Assembly: GCA_943370385.1 (NCBI GenBank)
Contig: CALRQT020000002.1
Location: forward strand, 124,001-188,000
Reading direction: 5' to 3'
DNA from: BAIKAL-G1 sp943370385
GTDB lineage: Bacteria; Cyanobacteriota; Cyanobacteriia; PCC-6307; Cyanobiaceae
DNA length: 64,000 nt
The stretch's first letter is position 1, and each line of letters begins with the position of its first letter. The notes below the pieces were generated by a model, which was given only the letters and a program-made list of their open reading frames with translations, was not told the origin of the DNA and did not search any database. Of the stretch, positions 36,005 through 43,562 are shown in pieces. The position numbers and the translations under genes were made by a program.

Positions 36005-37680
36005 GGCTGCTCCCCTGTGCCCTCGATATTTTTCAACGCTTGGACGATATCGGCTCCCCATCTGAATATATTTTGCCGGTTGATCGTTTTGCGCATCGCA
36101 ATCATCCTTCTGGCTTGCTCTTTGGGCTCCATGGCGATTGCTTCTATCATTGCATCTGCAATTCTGTCGATGGCAAACGGATTGATCATCAAGGCACCTG
36201 AAAGTTCTAGCGCGCTACCGGTGAATTCGCTCAAAATTAAGACGCCTTGATTGTCGATGCGCGCCGCGCAGAACTCCTTGGCAACTAAATTCATGCCATC
36301 ATGCAGGGAGCTGACGACGCAAAATTTAGCCAAACGCTCAATGGCGACCAGGTCGATCTGGTTGTGGGCATCCAGTTGCAGGATAATTGGCATCCATTCC
36401 CTATTGCCATGCTGGTGATTGATTTTGTTGACAAGTTGTTTGAGCTGAAGGCCCAGTTCGCGATAGGACTTCTGCTCGCTACGGGAGCGGATGGCTAATT
36501 GAATAAAGACAAAGCGGCCCCGCAGGTCGGGCCGTTTCCCCAGGAGAATCTCAATAGCCTGCATTTTTTGCAAGAGCCCTTTTGTGTAGTCGAGACGCTC
36601 AATGCCGATGCCAATGATTTTATTGTGGAGTTGATGCTTGTCTCTCCATTTGTCCATGGCCTTGGCTGCCCCAGCGCTGGTTGCCAAATCCTCATGGGCG
36701 CGCATGTCAATGCTGATGGGGAATGCCTTGACGGTTGTTGTTGGCGGGTCAGGGACTATTGCTTGTGGGTATGGTCTTGGTTGGCGGGTCTGAGTGCGTT
36801 TGACGCCCTCAATAAAATTGGCGCAGTCATCGGCAGTCTGAAAGCCGAGGAGGTCATTCCCTAGTAGCCCATTGATGATCTCTTGGTGAAAGGGGCAGGT
36901 GCGTAGTTGGTCAAGGTGCGGCCACGGAATATGCCAAAAATGAGCAATGAGTAGGTCGGGCTGCTTTTGTTTGAGGAGACCTGCAAGAAGGCTGAGGTGG
37001 TAGTCCTGGATGAAAACGACTGCCTGTTGGCCCTTGGTTTCCTCAAGCACGGCTTGGGCGAAATATTGATTGACACGGCGATAGGCCTGCCAATCGGCTT
37101 GTTTAAATTGCGGTTGGGTATAGGTGATGTGGCAAAGGGGCCACAGGCCTTGGTTTGAAAATCCGTTGTAGTAGCCCTCGTAGTCTTGCTCTTGAATTTC
37201 AACGTTACGGAGGTGATAGGTGGGGTAGCTTGTTGATCCAATTGCTTGGCTGTTCATTTTGCCATTAGCTTGGCCATTGATTTGGCTATTGATTTGGCCA
37301 TTGACTTGGCCATTGATAGGGCCATTAATCGGGCTCTTCATTTGGCCATTGTTTTGCCTATCGATTTGGCCCTTGACTTGGGCCTCCCTACGCTTGTTTT
37401 CGCTGACATCGTGGCCGATCCAGGTTCCCCCACTGACTTCAATCAAGGGAATTAGGGCTGAAAGGAGTCCGCTGACAGCCGGACTCCCTTCCCTGCCAGC
37501 CTCCGTTTGGCTGGCTGGCTGGGGCCGACGGTTGGCCACAATCACGACGCGGCGTTGGCCAAAGGATGACTTGATCAGGGCTTGCAATCGGTCGCGCGTC
37601 CAGCGGGCACTGCTTGGGCTTGCCAAGGCCAGGTTTTGCTGGGGCAACAGAAGGCCTGTCAAATTTCCACCATCAAGCAT
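35995..37680 (-). CDS. otsA: Trehalose-6-phosphate synthase (GT20), with repeat insert
   Basis: GT20 glycosyltransferase that makes trehalose 6-phosphate from UDP-glucose and glucose 6-phosphate. Motifs: VVIVANRRP, SGGTWIGHD, YYNGFSNQGLWPL, HFWHIPWPH, IGIERLDYTKGL, SSLHDGMNLVAKEF and LSEFTGSALEL. A 45-residue run of Asn/Gly/Gln repeats (INGQ-like) sits between the strand GGTWIGHDV and the sugar-binding segment; it comes from a 12-base minisatellite and is not part of the family. The ATG at 37680 (MLDGGNLTGLL) is preferred to 37770. A close relative, glucosylglycerol-phosphate synthase, cannot be wholly excluded, but otsB and treS next to it favour trehalose. Confidence 0.9.
   Translation of the reverse strand: MLDGGNLTGLLLPQQNLALASPSSARWTRDRLQALIKSSFGQRRVVIVANRRPQPASQTEAGREGSPAVSGLLSALIPLIEVSGGTWIGHDVSENKRREAQVKGQIDRQNNGQMKSPINGPINGQVNGQINSQINGQANGKMNSQAIGSTSYPTYHLRNVEIQEQDYEGYYNGFSNQGLWPLCHITYTQPQFKQADWQAYRRVNQYFAQAVLEETKGQQAVVFIQDYHLSLLAGLLKQKQPDLLIAHFWHIPWPHLDQLRTCPFHQEIINGLLGNDLLGFQTADDCANFIEGVKRTQTRQPRPYPQAIVPDPPTTTVKAFPISIDMRAHEDLATSAGAAKAMDKWRDKHQLHNKIIGIGIERLDYTKGLLQKMQAIEILLGKRPDLRGRFVFIQLAIRSRSEQKSYRELGLQLKQLVNKINHQHGNREWMPIILQLDAHNQIDLVAIERLAKFCVVSSLHDGMNLVAKEFCAARIDNQGVLILSEFTGSALELSGALMINPFAIDRIADAMIEAIAMEPKEQARRMIAMRKTINRQNIFRWGADIVQALKNIEGTGEQPCP
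37246..37389 (-). repeat. 12-base in-frame minisatellite in otsA
   Basis: About eleven to twelve consecutive 12-base units of the form TTGGCCATTGAT (plus strand), with most units differing at one to four positions. On the coding strand each gives a tetrapeptide like INGQ. All length changes are multiples of three. It lies inside the GT20 reading frame. Confidence 0.92.
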
Positions 37681-37946
37681 CCTGGTTGGATCCAATCTTG
37701 ATCGATGGATTGCTGAGTTATGGGCGTGAATCGTCTGTGCGGTAGATCTGCGGTGCGGGCGGTGGGCCAACCTTTAAAACTTTATGGCCGCTGGCATGCG
37801 GCGTCATTTGTTTTCATCAATTTGGCCCCATTGTTGGAAGACGCTTGGAGAATTCTGCTTCCTCGCTGCCCTTGTCGTTACTGGCCCAAGCGGGGCTGGG
37901 TTCACCGCAACGATTGCCCGGTGTTGGCTTGGCTGTTGCTGTGGAG

Positions 37947-38972
37947 TCAGCTGGTCATTGCTGCAGGGTTCTGGGGTGGTTTAACCGTTTCCAATTGCAG
38001 GGTGACCTTGTCAATGCGAAGGGCGGCTAGGCGCTGATGGGCCAGCTGCAGCACGGCATTGCTGTCGTCAGGGTTTTGATGCAGCCGTAGTAATCGTGCC
38101 GTTAAGGCTGTTTGAGAGCTGCTGATTCCCCAGACGTGCAGGGTCTGCACATCGACGGTTCCGGGCAAGGCGCGCAAAGCGGCTTCGATTGCAGCCAGAT
38201 CAAGTCCCGCTGGCACCGCATCGAGGCTCACGGCCAGGGCCTCGCGTAGCAAGCCCCAGGCGCTGGCCATGACGATGGCCCCAACCCCGATCGCAGTGAT
38301 GGCATCGAGCCAGAGCCAGCCGGTGAGCCCCACCAGTAGGGCACTGAGCAACACCGCCACGGACACGGCCGCATCGGTGAGCAGGTGCAACACCGCCGCC
38401 CGCTGGTTGAGGTCGTGGTGGTGGGTGTGGCCGAAGAGGCGGGCGGAAAGCAAGTTGATCACGATGCCTGCCGCTGCCGCCACTGCCACGGGCCCCACCT
38501 GGAGCGGCACCGGATCGAGCACCCGCTGCAGGCCTTCCAGTACCACCACGGCCCCGGCCAAGAAGGTGAGCGAGCCGTTGATGAGGGACGCGAGGTGGGT
38601 ACTACGGCCGAATCCATAGGTGAAGCGTCCCTGGGGGGGACGCCTGCTGAGCCGATCAGCTCCCCAGCCCAGGGTCAGGCCCACCACATCCCCCAGGTTG
38701 TGTAGGGCATCCCCAACGAGGGCGAGGGAGCCGAAGCCCAAGCCAATCACCAGCTGCAGGCCCGTGAGCAGGCTGTTGAGCAGGATGCTCCAGCGGAAGG
38801 CTCTCCCCGGGCTTAAGCCGTGGCTGTGGCCGTGGCACCCGTGCCCTTGACCGTGTTGATGGCGATCGACCGGCTCGTGAGGTTGGTGAGCGTCATCAGC
38901 GTCAGCGCCATGGCTGCCTAGGGGATCGCTGCCTAGGGGATGGCTTTTTGGAGCTGGCTGGGATGTCATCAA
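37947..38972 (-). CDS. Cation diffusion facilitator (zinc-type exporter), copy 1
   Basis: The 341-residue CDF protein has a His-rich N-terminus (HQHGQGHGCHGHSHG), six membrane helices, and the metal-binding signatures ALVGDALHNLGD in helix 2 and LHLLTDAAVS in helix 5; HxxxD in both is the HD-HD set linked to zinc. A C-terminal domain of about 80 residues follows (VDVQTLHVWGI). It exports divalent metal by proton exchange. It overlaps the next gene (GDT1) by four bases. A close paralogue is at 42553-43557. Confidence 0.92.
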   Translation of the reverse strand: MMTSQPAPKSHPLGSDPLGSHGADADDAHQPHEPVDRHQHGQGHGCHGHSHGLSPGRAFRWSILLNSLLTGLQLVIGLGFGSLALVGDALHNLGDVVGLTLGWGADRLSRRPPQGRFTYGFGRSTHLASLINGSLTFLAGAVVVLEGLQRVLDPVPLQVGPVAVAAAAGIVINLLSARLFGHTHHHDLNQRAAVLHLLTDAAVSVAVLLSALLVGLTGWLWLDAITAIGVGAIVMASAWGLLREALAVSLDAVPAGLDLAAIEAALRALPGTVDVQTLHVWGISSSQTALTARLLRLHQNPDDSNAVLQLAHQRLAALRIDKVTLQLETVKPPQNPAAMTS

Positions 38973-39628
38973 CCCAGGGCCGCCTTGCTTAGGGAGGCCA
39001 GGCCAAAGATCAGAAATAAGCCGGCGCTGAGGCGATAAAGAACCCGTTCACTGATGCGGCCGCTGATCCATTGGCCGGCCCCCACCGCCAGCCAGGTGAC
39101 CAGGCCGTGGCCCACCAGGCTGCCGGCCAGCAGTCCGGCAAAGCTGAAGGAAGGGGCTGTGCCCATGAAAATTGTGGCGAACTGGGTGCGATCTCCCAGT
39201 TCGGCGATGAAGACCAGGGCGAAGGCCTCCCCGATCACGGCCCAGGCTGTGGCGATCGGATGGCCGACTTCCGCCGCATTCACGGCCGCTTCAGCGTCAT
39301 CGGCTTCGTCTTGGGCCGCATGGGCCCCCATCGCCTGGGCGTCGATGAGCAGCTTGAGACCGAAGCCCAGGAACAGGGCAGCAGCCAGCCAGGGCACCAG
39401 GCCCGCAGGCAACAACTCCCTCAGGCCGTAGCCCAGGCCCAGCGAGATCAACGTGACCACCGCTAGGGCGGCGAAGGCGCCGATGAACACCCAGCGAGGT
39501 CTGTGGCGGGTCGCCAGGATCAGGGCCATGAAGAAGGTTTTGTCCCCCAGTTCCGCTAGGGAGATGGCCGTGAGACTCGATCCAAAGGCCGCCAGGCCTT
39601 GATCACTAGCGATTAGGGGAAAGCTCAT
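38969..39628 (-). CDS. GDT1/TMEM165 (UPF0016) family cation exporter
   Basis: The 219-residue integral membrane protein has the two family signatures SLAELGDKTFFMAL (near residue 28) and FIAELGDRTQFATI (near residue 145), in two homologous three-helix halves separated by an acidic loop (DEADDAEAAVNAAE). Cyanobacterial members such as the Synechocystis Mnx protein export manganese; others move calcium. The gene overlaps the CDF gene, supporting a shared metal-handling transcript. Confidence 0.92.
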   Translation of the reverse strand: MSFPLIASDQGLAAFGSSLTAISLAELGDKTFFMALILATRHRPRWVFIGAFAALAVVTLISLGLGYGLRELLPAGLVPWLAAALFLGFGLKLLIDAQAMGAHAAQDEADDAEAAVNAAEVGHPIATAWAVIGEAFALVFIAELGDRTQFATIFMGTAPSFSFAGLLAGSLVGHGLVTWLAVGAGQWISGRISERVLYRLSAGLFLIFGLASLSKAALG

Positions 39629-39723
39629 GGCACCAACCCTGGCCTGAAAGCGGTCAAAAAGTCGTCAAGGTTGCACCAAATCCATGGCTGATCGTGACCA
39701 GTTTTGCGGGCCCTGGTCTCCGT

Positions 39724-41232
39724 TCAGCCCCAGGGCAGCTCAACGGCAAACGCGCAGCAGCCGGGATCGGCGGCCGCCAATCTGAGCTCGCCCCCCTGCT
39801 GGCGGGCGATGGCTCGGGCGATCGCCAGACCCAGGCCGCTGTTTTCCATCGCCGGGGGGTCTGGGCTGCTGGGATCCGCAGGGCTGGGTCCACCGCTGTT
39901 CCCGGTGCCCTGCTCCGGCGGCGGCGTGCCGCGCCAGAACCGCTCGAAGATGCGCTCCCGATCGGCGGCGGCAATGCCGGGGCCAGCGTCCACCACCTCC
40001 ACCACCAGCGTCGCCCCGGTGGTCTTCACCCGCACCAGGACCCGGCCTTGGCGGGGGCTGTGGCGCAGGGCATTGAGCAGCAGGTTGGTGAACAGCCGTT
40101 GCAGGGGCTCCGCTTCGGCCGTGACGGGCAAGGCCTCGCGTTCGGCAGGCGCCTCCAGGTCCAGGCGGATGCCCCGCTGGGCGGCCAGGAGCCGGTGGTT
40201 GTCAAGCAGGTCGTCGAGCAGTTCAAGCAGGTCAAAGCGGCGGCGGCGCTGGAGCGGGGCCAGGCCGGGCTCGAGCCCCTGCTCCTGGCGGGCCAGAAAC
40301 AGCAGGTCGTTGAGCAGGGCTCCCATCTGGGCCGCCAGGCGATCGATCTGGGCCAGCAACCGGCGGCTGGCTGGATCCGTCGAGTCCGGCGCGGCGGCTA
40401 GCAGGGTGCGCAGGTTGGTGAGCGGGTGGCGCAATTCATGGGAGGCCTCGGCGCTGAACCGTTGCAGGGCTTCCACCTGCTGTTGCAGGGGGGCGAAGGC
40501 GGCCTGAACCATGCCCCGTCCCACCACCAGGGCCGAGACGGTCGCCACAATCGCCCCCAGCAGCAGGCCCCGTTGCAGCCGGCGCAGGTCCGCCAGGGCG
40601 GCCCGGTTCGAGAGGGCCACCCGTACCGAGCCGCTGAACTGGACCGCTCCCCTGCCCCCAGGCCCACGGGCCTTCTCCGATCCCTTCTCCGATCCCCTGC
40701 CAGATCCAGGGTCCTGGCGCGGCTGGGTGTACACCGGCTGCCACAGGCTGATCCCGCCTGGCCAGCGCTGCCACAGGGCTGCGGGCTTCTGGCCCGGGCG
40801 CCCGATCCGTTCTGGCAGTCCCAGCCGTGCCCCAGGCTCGCTGCCAAGACCAGCTAGGGGCGGCAGGGCCAGCTGGCCCTGGTCGTTTAACAGGCGGCCT
40901 TCGGCGTCAAACCACTGCAGCCGCTGGGGGTTGCGCTCCGGCAGGGCCACCACGTCCCGATCGTTCGTGAACTTGCGGGCATTGCCCACCTCATGGGCCT
41001 CGTGGGCGATCAGGGGCAGCTGGGAGGCGGCGCTGGCGGCCAACTGGCGCAGCTCGCCGCGCAGGTCTTCCTGGCGTTGGGCGGCGATGCCCCCGTACAC
41101 CGCGGCGGCAAAGGCCCCCAATAACAGCAGGGCAAAGCCGGCCCCCTGCAGGCCCAGGCGCCGCTTCAGCCGCAGGGGATCAGGCGAGGGCGCTGGCGTT
41201 GAGGCGGTAGCCGAGGCCGTAGACGGTTTCAA
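39724..41232 (-). CDS. Two-component sensor histidine kinase
   Basis: The 502-residue protein has one hydrophobic helix at residues 30-50, an extracytoplasmic sensor region of about 170 residues, a second helix near residue 225, the H-box SAEASHELRHPLTNLRTLL, N-box FTNLLLNALRHSP, and G-boxes VVDAGPGIA and GLGLAIARAIA. This is a HisKA/HATPase kinase with a periplasmic sensor. A Gly/Ser-rich repeat stretch lies before the second helix. Its start (TTG at 41232) overlaps the regulator stop by 53 bases, an unusually long overlap, so the true start may be further in. Metal sensing is only suggested by neighbours. Confidence 0.88.
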   Translation of the reverse strand: MKPSTASATASTPAPSPDPLRLKRRLGLQGAGFALLLLGAFAAAVYGGIAAQRQEDLRGELRQLAASAASQLPLIAHEAHEVGNARKFTNDRDVVALPERNPQRLQWFDAEGRLLNDQGQLALPPLAGLGSEPGARLGLPERIGRPGQKPAALWQRWPGGISLWQPVYTQPRQDPGSGRGSEKGSEKARGPGGRGAVQFSGSVRVALSNRAALADLRRLQRGLLLGAIVATVSALVVGRGMVQAAFAPLQQQVEALQRFSAEASHELRHPLTNLRTLLAAAPDSTDPASRRLLAQIDRLAAQMGALLNDLLFLARQEQGLEPGLAPLQRRRRFDLLELLDDLLDNHRLLAAQRGIRLDLEAPAEREALPVTAEAEPLQRLFTNLLLNALRHSPRQGRVLVRVKTTGATLVVEVVDAGPGIAAADRERIFERFWRGTPPPEQGTGNSGGPSPADPSSPDPPAMENSGLGLAIARAIARQQGGELRLAAADPGCCAFAVELPWG

Positions 41233-41866
41233 TCAGATCGGCCCTGCAGCCGGCGCTGGTTAACTTGCTGCGCAGGTTACGGATGTGGGCCTTGATCGTG
41301 GCCTCGCCCACCTCGCGGCAACTGGCGGAACTGCCCGTGAGCAATTCCTGTTTGCTGCAGCATTGGCCCTGGCGCTGCAGCAGCAGTTCCAGCAACAGGG
41401 CTTCCTTACGGGTGATCGCCAAGGGCTGGCCTGCGATCCAGAGGAGACTCTGGCCAGGGATCAGCCGCAGGGGGCCCCAACTGAGATCCAGATCCAGGGG
41501 CCGGCCCCGGCGACGCAGCAGGGCCCGCAGCTGGGCCTGCAGCACGGTCGGCTCGAACGGTTTGACCAGGTAGTCGTCGGCGCCGGTATCGAGGCCGCGC
41601 ACCTTGTCGCCACTGGCATCGCGGGCGGTGAGCATCAACACCAGGGGCTGGTGACCGGGCCGCTGGCGCAGCCGCCGGCAGAGCTCCAGCCCATCGACGC
41701 CCGGCAGGCCCAGGTCCAGGAGCACCAGATCAAAGGGCTGGGCTTCCAGCAGGGCCAGGGCTGAGGCGCCGTCGCCGCTGCCCTCACAGGCATAGCCCCA
41801 GCGCCCCAGCAGCTGGATCAGGGCGCCGCGCAACTGGTTGTCGTCCTCCACCACCAGGAGCTTCAA
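41180..41866 (-). CDS. OmpR-family response regulator
   Basis: The 228-residue protein has a receiver domain (EDD near the start, phosphoacceptor Asp in LVLLDLGLPG, conserved Lys in DDYLVKPFE) and a winged-helix DNA-binding domain (ITRKEALLLELLLQR, TIKAHIRNLRSKL, VYGLGYRL). It starts at a TTG with AGGAA 14 bases upstream. The overlapping kinase gene is its likely partner. The pair lies between the two CDF genes and may control the surrounding exporters; this is an inference. Confidence 0.92.
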   Translation of the reverse strand: MKLLVVEDDNQLRGALIQLLGRWGYACEGSGDGASALALLEAQPFDLVLLDLGLPGVDGLELCRRLRQRPGHQPLVLMLTARDASGDKVRGLDTGADDYLVKPFEPTVLQAQLRALLRRRGRPLDLDLSWGPLRLIPGQSLLWIAGQPLAITRKEALLLELLLQRQGQCCSKQELLTGSSASCREVGEATIKAHIRNLRSKLTSAGCRADLIETVYGLGYRLNASALA

Positions 41867-41977
41867 ACCGGCGGAATTCCTGCGCTAGCAAGCCGTAAGG
41901 CTGGCATGGGCGGACCTCAGGCGCTTGGCCTGGGCGCTGGCTCCAGCTGGCTGGCTGGGGATCTTGTGGGGCCTAGT

Positions 41978-42376
41978 TCAGCGGCCCGGGGCCTGCTCGG
42001 CGCCGGAGAGGGGCCGGCCGGTGGGCGAGGTCGTCGGCCTGGCGTTCGGGGTTGCGCTCGGGCTTTGCCCTTCAGCCGGGGTGGGGGCGGGGCTGCCCAT
42101 GGCGGCGCCGATCGAGCGGCAGTAGGCCACCGGATCCACCTCGGGGGCCAGCCCCAGGGCCTTCCGCAACAGTTCGATCTGCTGCACGGTGGCCTGGCCG
42201 AGCTGGGCCTGGGCCTGTTCGCAAGCGGTGCGCTTCCAGGCATTGGGATCGGCGCAGCCCGCCAGACCCGCCAGCAGCACCAGCCCCAGCAGAGCCAGGG
42301 GCGAGGCGCCCGGTTCGGGCCGAGCTGGGCTGGAGAGGGAGCCTGAGCCCAGTCTCGGAGGGCTGGGCTTGTCCAT
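41978..42376 (-). CDS. Small putative lipoprotein
   Basis: From the ATG at 42376 the product has 132 residues: MDKPSPPRLGSGSLSS, a hydrophobic stretch with lipobox LAGLAGCADP, then a helical region (NAWKRTACEQAQAQLGQATVQQIE) that ends in a low-complexity tail. The mature part has two more cysteines. Other in-frame ATGs at 42400 and 42424 are possible. It lies between the response regulator and the second CDF gene; no named family recognised. Confidence 0.6.
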   Translation of the reverse strand: MDKPSPPRLGSGSLSSPARPEPGASPLALLGLVLLAGLAGCADPNAWKRTACEQAQAQLGQATVQQIELLRKALGLAPEVDPVAYCRSIGAAMGSPAPTPAEGQSPSATPNARPTTSPTGRPLSGAEQAPGR

Positions 42377-42552
42377 GGCGCGTGGATCGCGGTTGGCCAT
42401 CACTTCTTTCAAAGCCGTGCCCATCCTGGGTCCAAACCACCACGACTGAGTCCCCTCGGCAGCTCTACAGCACCTCGAGGCGTCCCTGGACTGACCGATT
42501 CGGCGAGGGTCCCGGCCGCGATACACGCAGTTGGTCCCGTCCGTCCACACCC

Positions 42553-43557
42553 TCAGGAGGGCGGCTCCAGCTGGATCGTGCTGTGGGCGATGCCCAGCTC
42601 GGCCAGTCGCTCCTTGGCCCGGTGCAACAGGTCCATGTCGTCCACCTCCAGGGGCCGGCGCACCATGTGGGCGGTGAGGGCGATCTGGGAGGTGCTCATG
42701 CCCCAGACGTGTAAGTGATGCACATCAAGCACCCCGGGTAGGTCGCGCAGGGCCTGGTCCACCGCGGCCATCTCAATGCCAGGGGGCACGGCATCGAGGG
42801 CCACCTGCATGGCATCGCGCAGCAGGCCCCAGCCGGTCCAGGCCACCGCCAGGCCGACGGCAATGCCGGTGGCGGCATCGAGCCAATACCAGTGGGTCAG
42901 CCCCACCACGATGGCGCTCACCAACACCGCCCCGGAGACGGCCGCATCACCAAGCAGGTGGATCACCGCCGCCCGGCGGTTGAGGTCGTGGTTGCTGTCA
43001 TGGCCGAACAGGCGGGCCGAAAACAGGTTGACGGCGATGCCGATGGCGGCGGCCCAGGCCACCGGCGTGCTGATCACCTCGGTGGAGGCGCCGAGGCGCT
43101 TGATCCCCTCCATCAGCACCACGGCCGAGGCCATCAGGATCAATACCGCATTGGCCAGGGAGGCCAGCTGGGTGCTGCGGCCAAAGCCGTAGGTGAACTT
43201 TTCATTGGGGGCGCGGCTGCTCAGCCGTTCCGCCCCCCAGCCGAGCAACAGGCCTGCCACGTCGCCCAGGTTGTGGACCGCATCGCCGATTAGGGCCAGG
43301 GAGCCAAAGCCAAAGCCGATCGCCAGCTGCAGGGCCGAGAGGCCGCTGTTGAGGATGACGCTCCAGCGAAAGGCCGTGGCCGAGCCGCTGCGGTGCTGGT
43401 GCTGGCGAGGGTGGGGCTGGCGCTGGATCACTACCGCCGGATGGCTGCTCCCGGTGCCATGGCTGTGATCCTGGGAATGGCTGTGATCCTGGGAATGGCT
43501 GGGGTTGGAACCCGGGCCTTCGTTGGGGGCATGACCGTGGTCAGTGGGCTGGGCCAT
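42553..43557 (-). CDS. Cation diffusion facilitator (zinc-type exporter), copy 2
   Basis: A 334-residue CDF exporter, closely similar to the copy at 37947-38972, with a His-rich N-terminus, GDAVHNLGD in helix 2 and IHLLGDAAVS in helix 5 (both HxxxD, zinc-type) and a C-terminal LDVHHLHVWGMS. An 18-base tandem repeat (43461-43496) duplicates a His/Ser/Asp hexapeptide in the loop. The ATG at 43557 lies five bases from the stop of the P-type ATPase gene upstream, so the two are probably co-transcribed; a longer frame from 43704 would run into the ATPase. Confidence 0.9.
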   Translation of the reverse strand: MAQPTDHGHAPNEGPGSNPSHSQDHSHSQDHSHGTGSSHPAVVIQRQPHPRQHQHRSGSATAFRWSVILNSGLSALQLAIGFGFGSLALIGDAVHNLGDVAGLLLGWGAERLSSRAPNEKFTYGFGRSTQLASLANAVLILMASAVVLMEGIKRLGASTEVISTPVAWAAAIGIAVNLFSARLFGHDSNHDLNRRAAVIHLLGDAAVSGAVLVSAIVVGLTHWYWLDAATGIAVGLAVAWTGWGLLRDAMQVALDAVPPGIEMAAVDQALRDLPGVLDVHHLHVWGMSTSQIALTAHMVRRPLEVDDMDLLHRAKERLAELGIAHSTIQLEPPS

Positions 43558-43562
43558 GGCTC

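Noticed and set aside
37246..37389. CRISPR-like array, because of regular short repeats.
   Set aside because: Units are contiguous 12-mers without spacers and lie in frame inside otsA.
37720..38037. A plus-strand gene in the 266-base gap between otsA and the first CDF gene.
   Set aside because: The frame runs antisense into the end of the CDF gene and has no ribosome site or motif.
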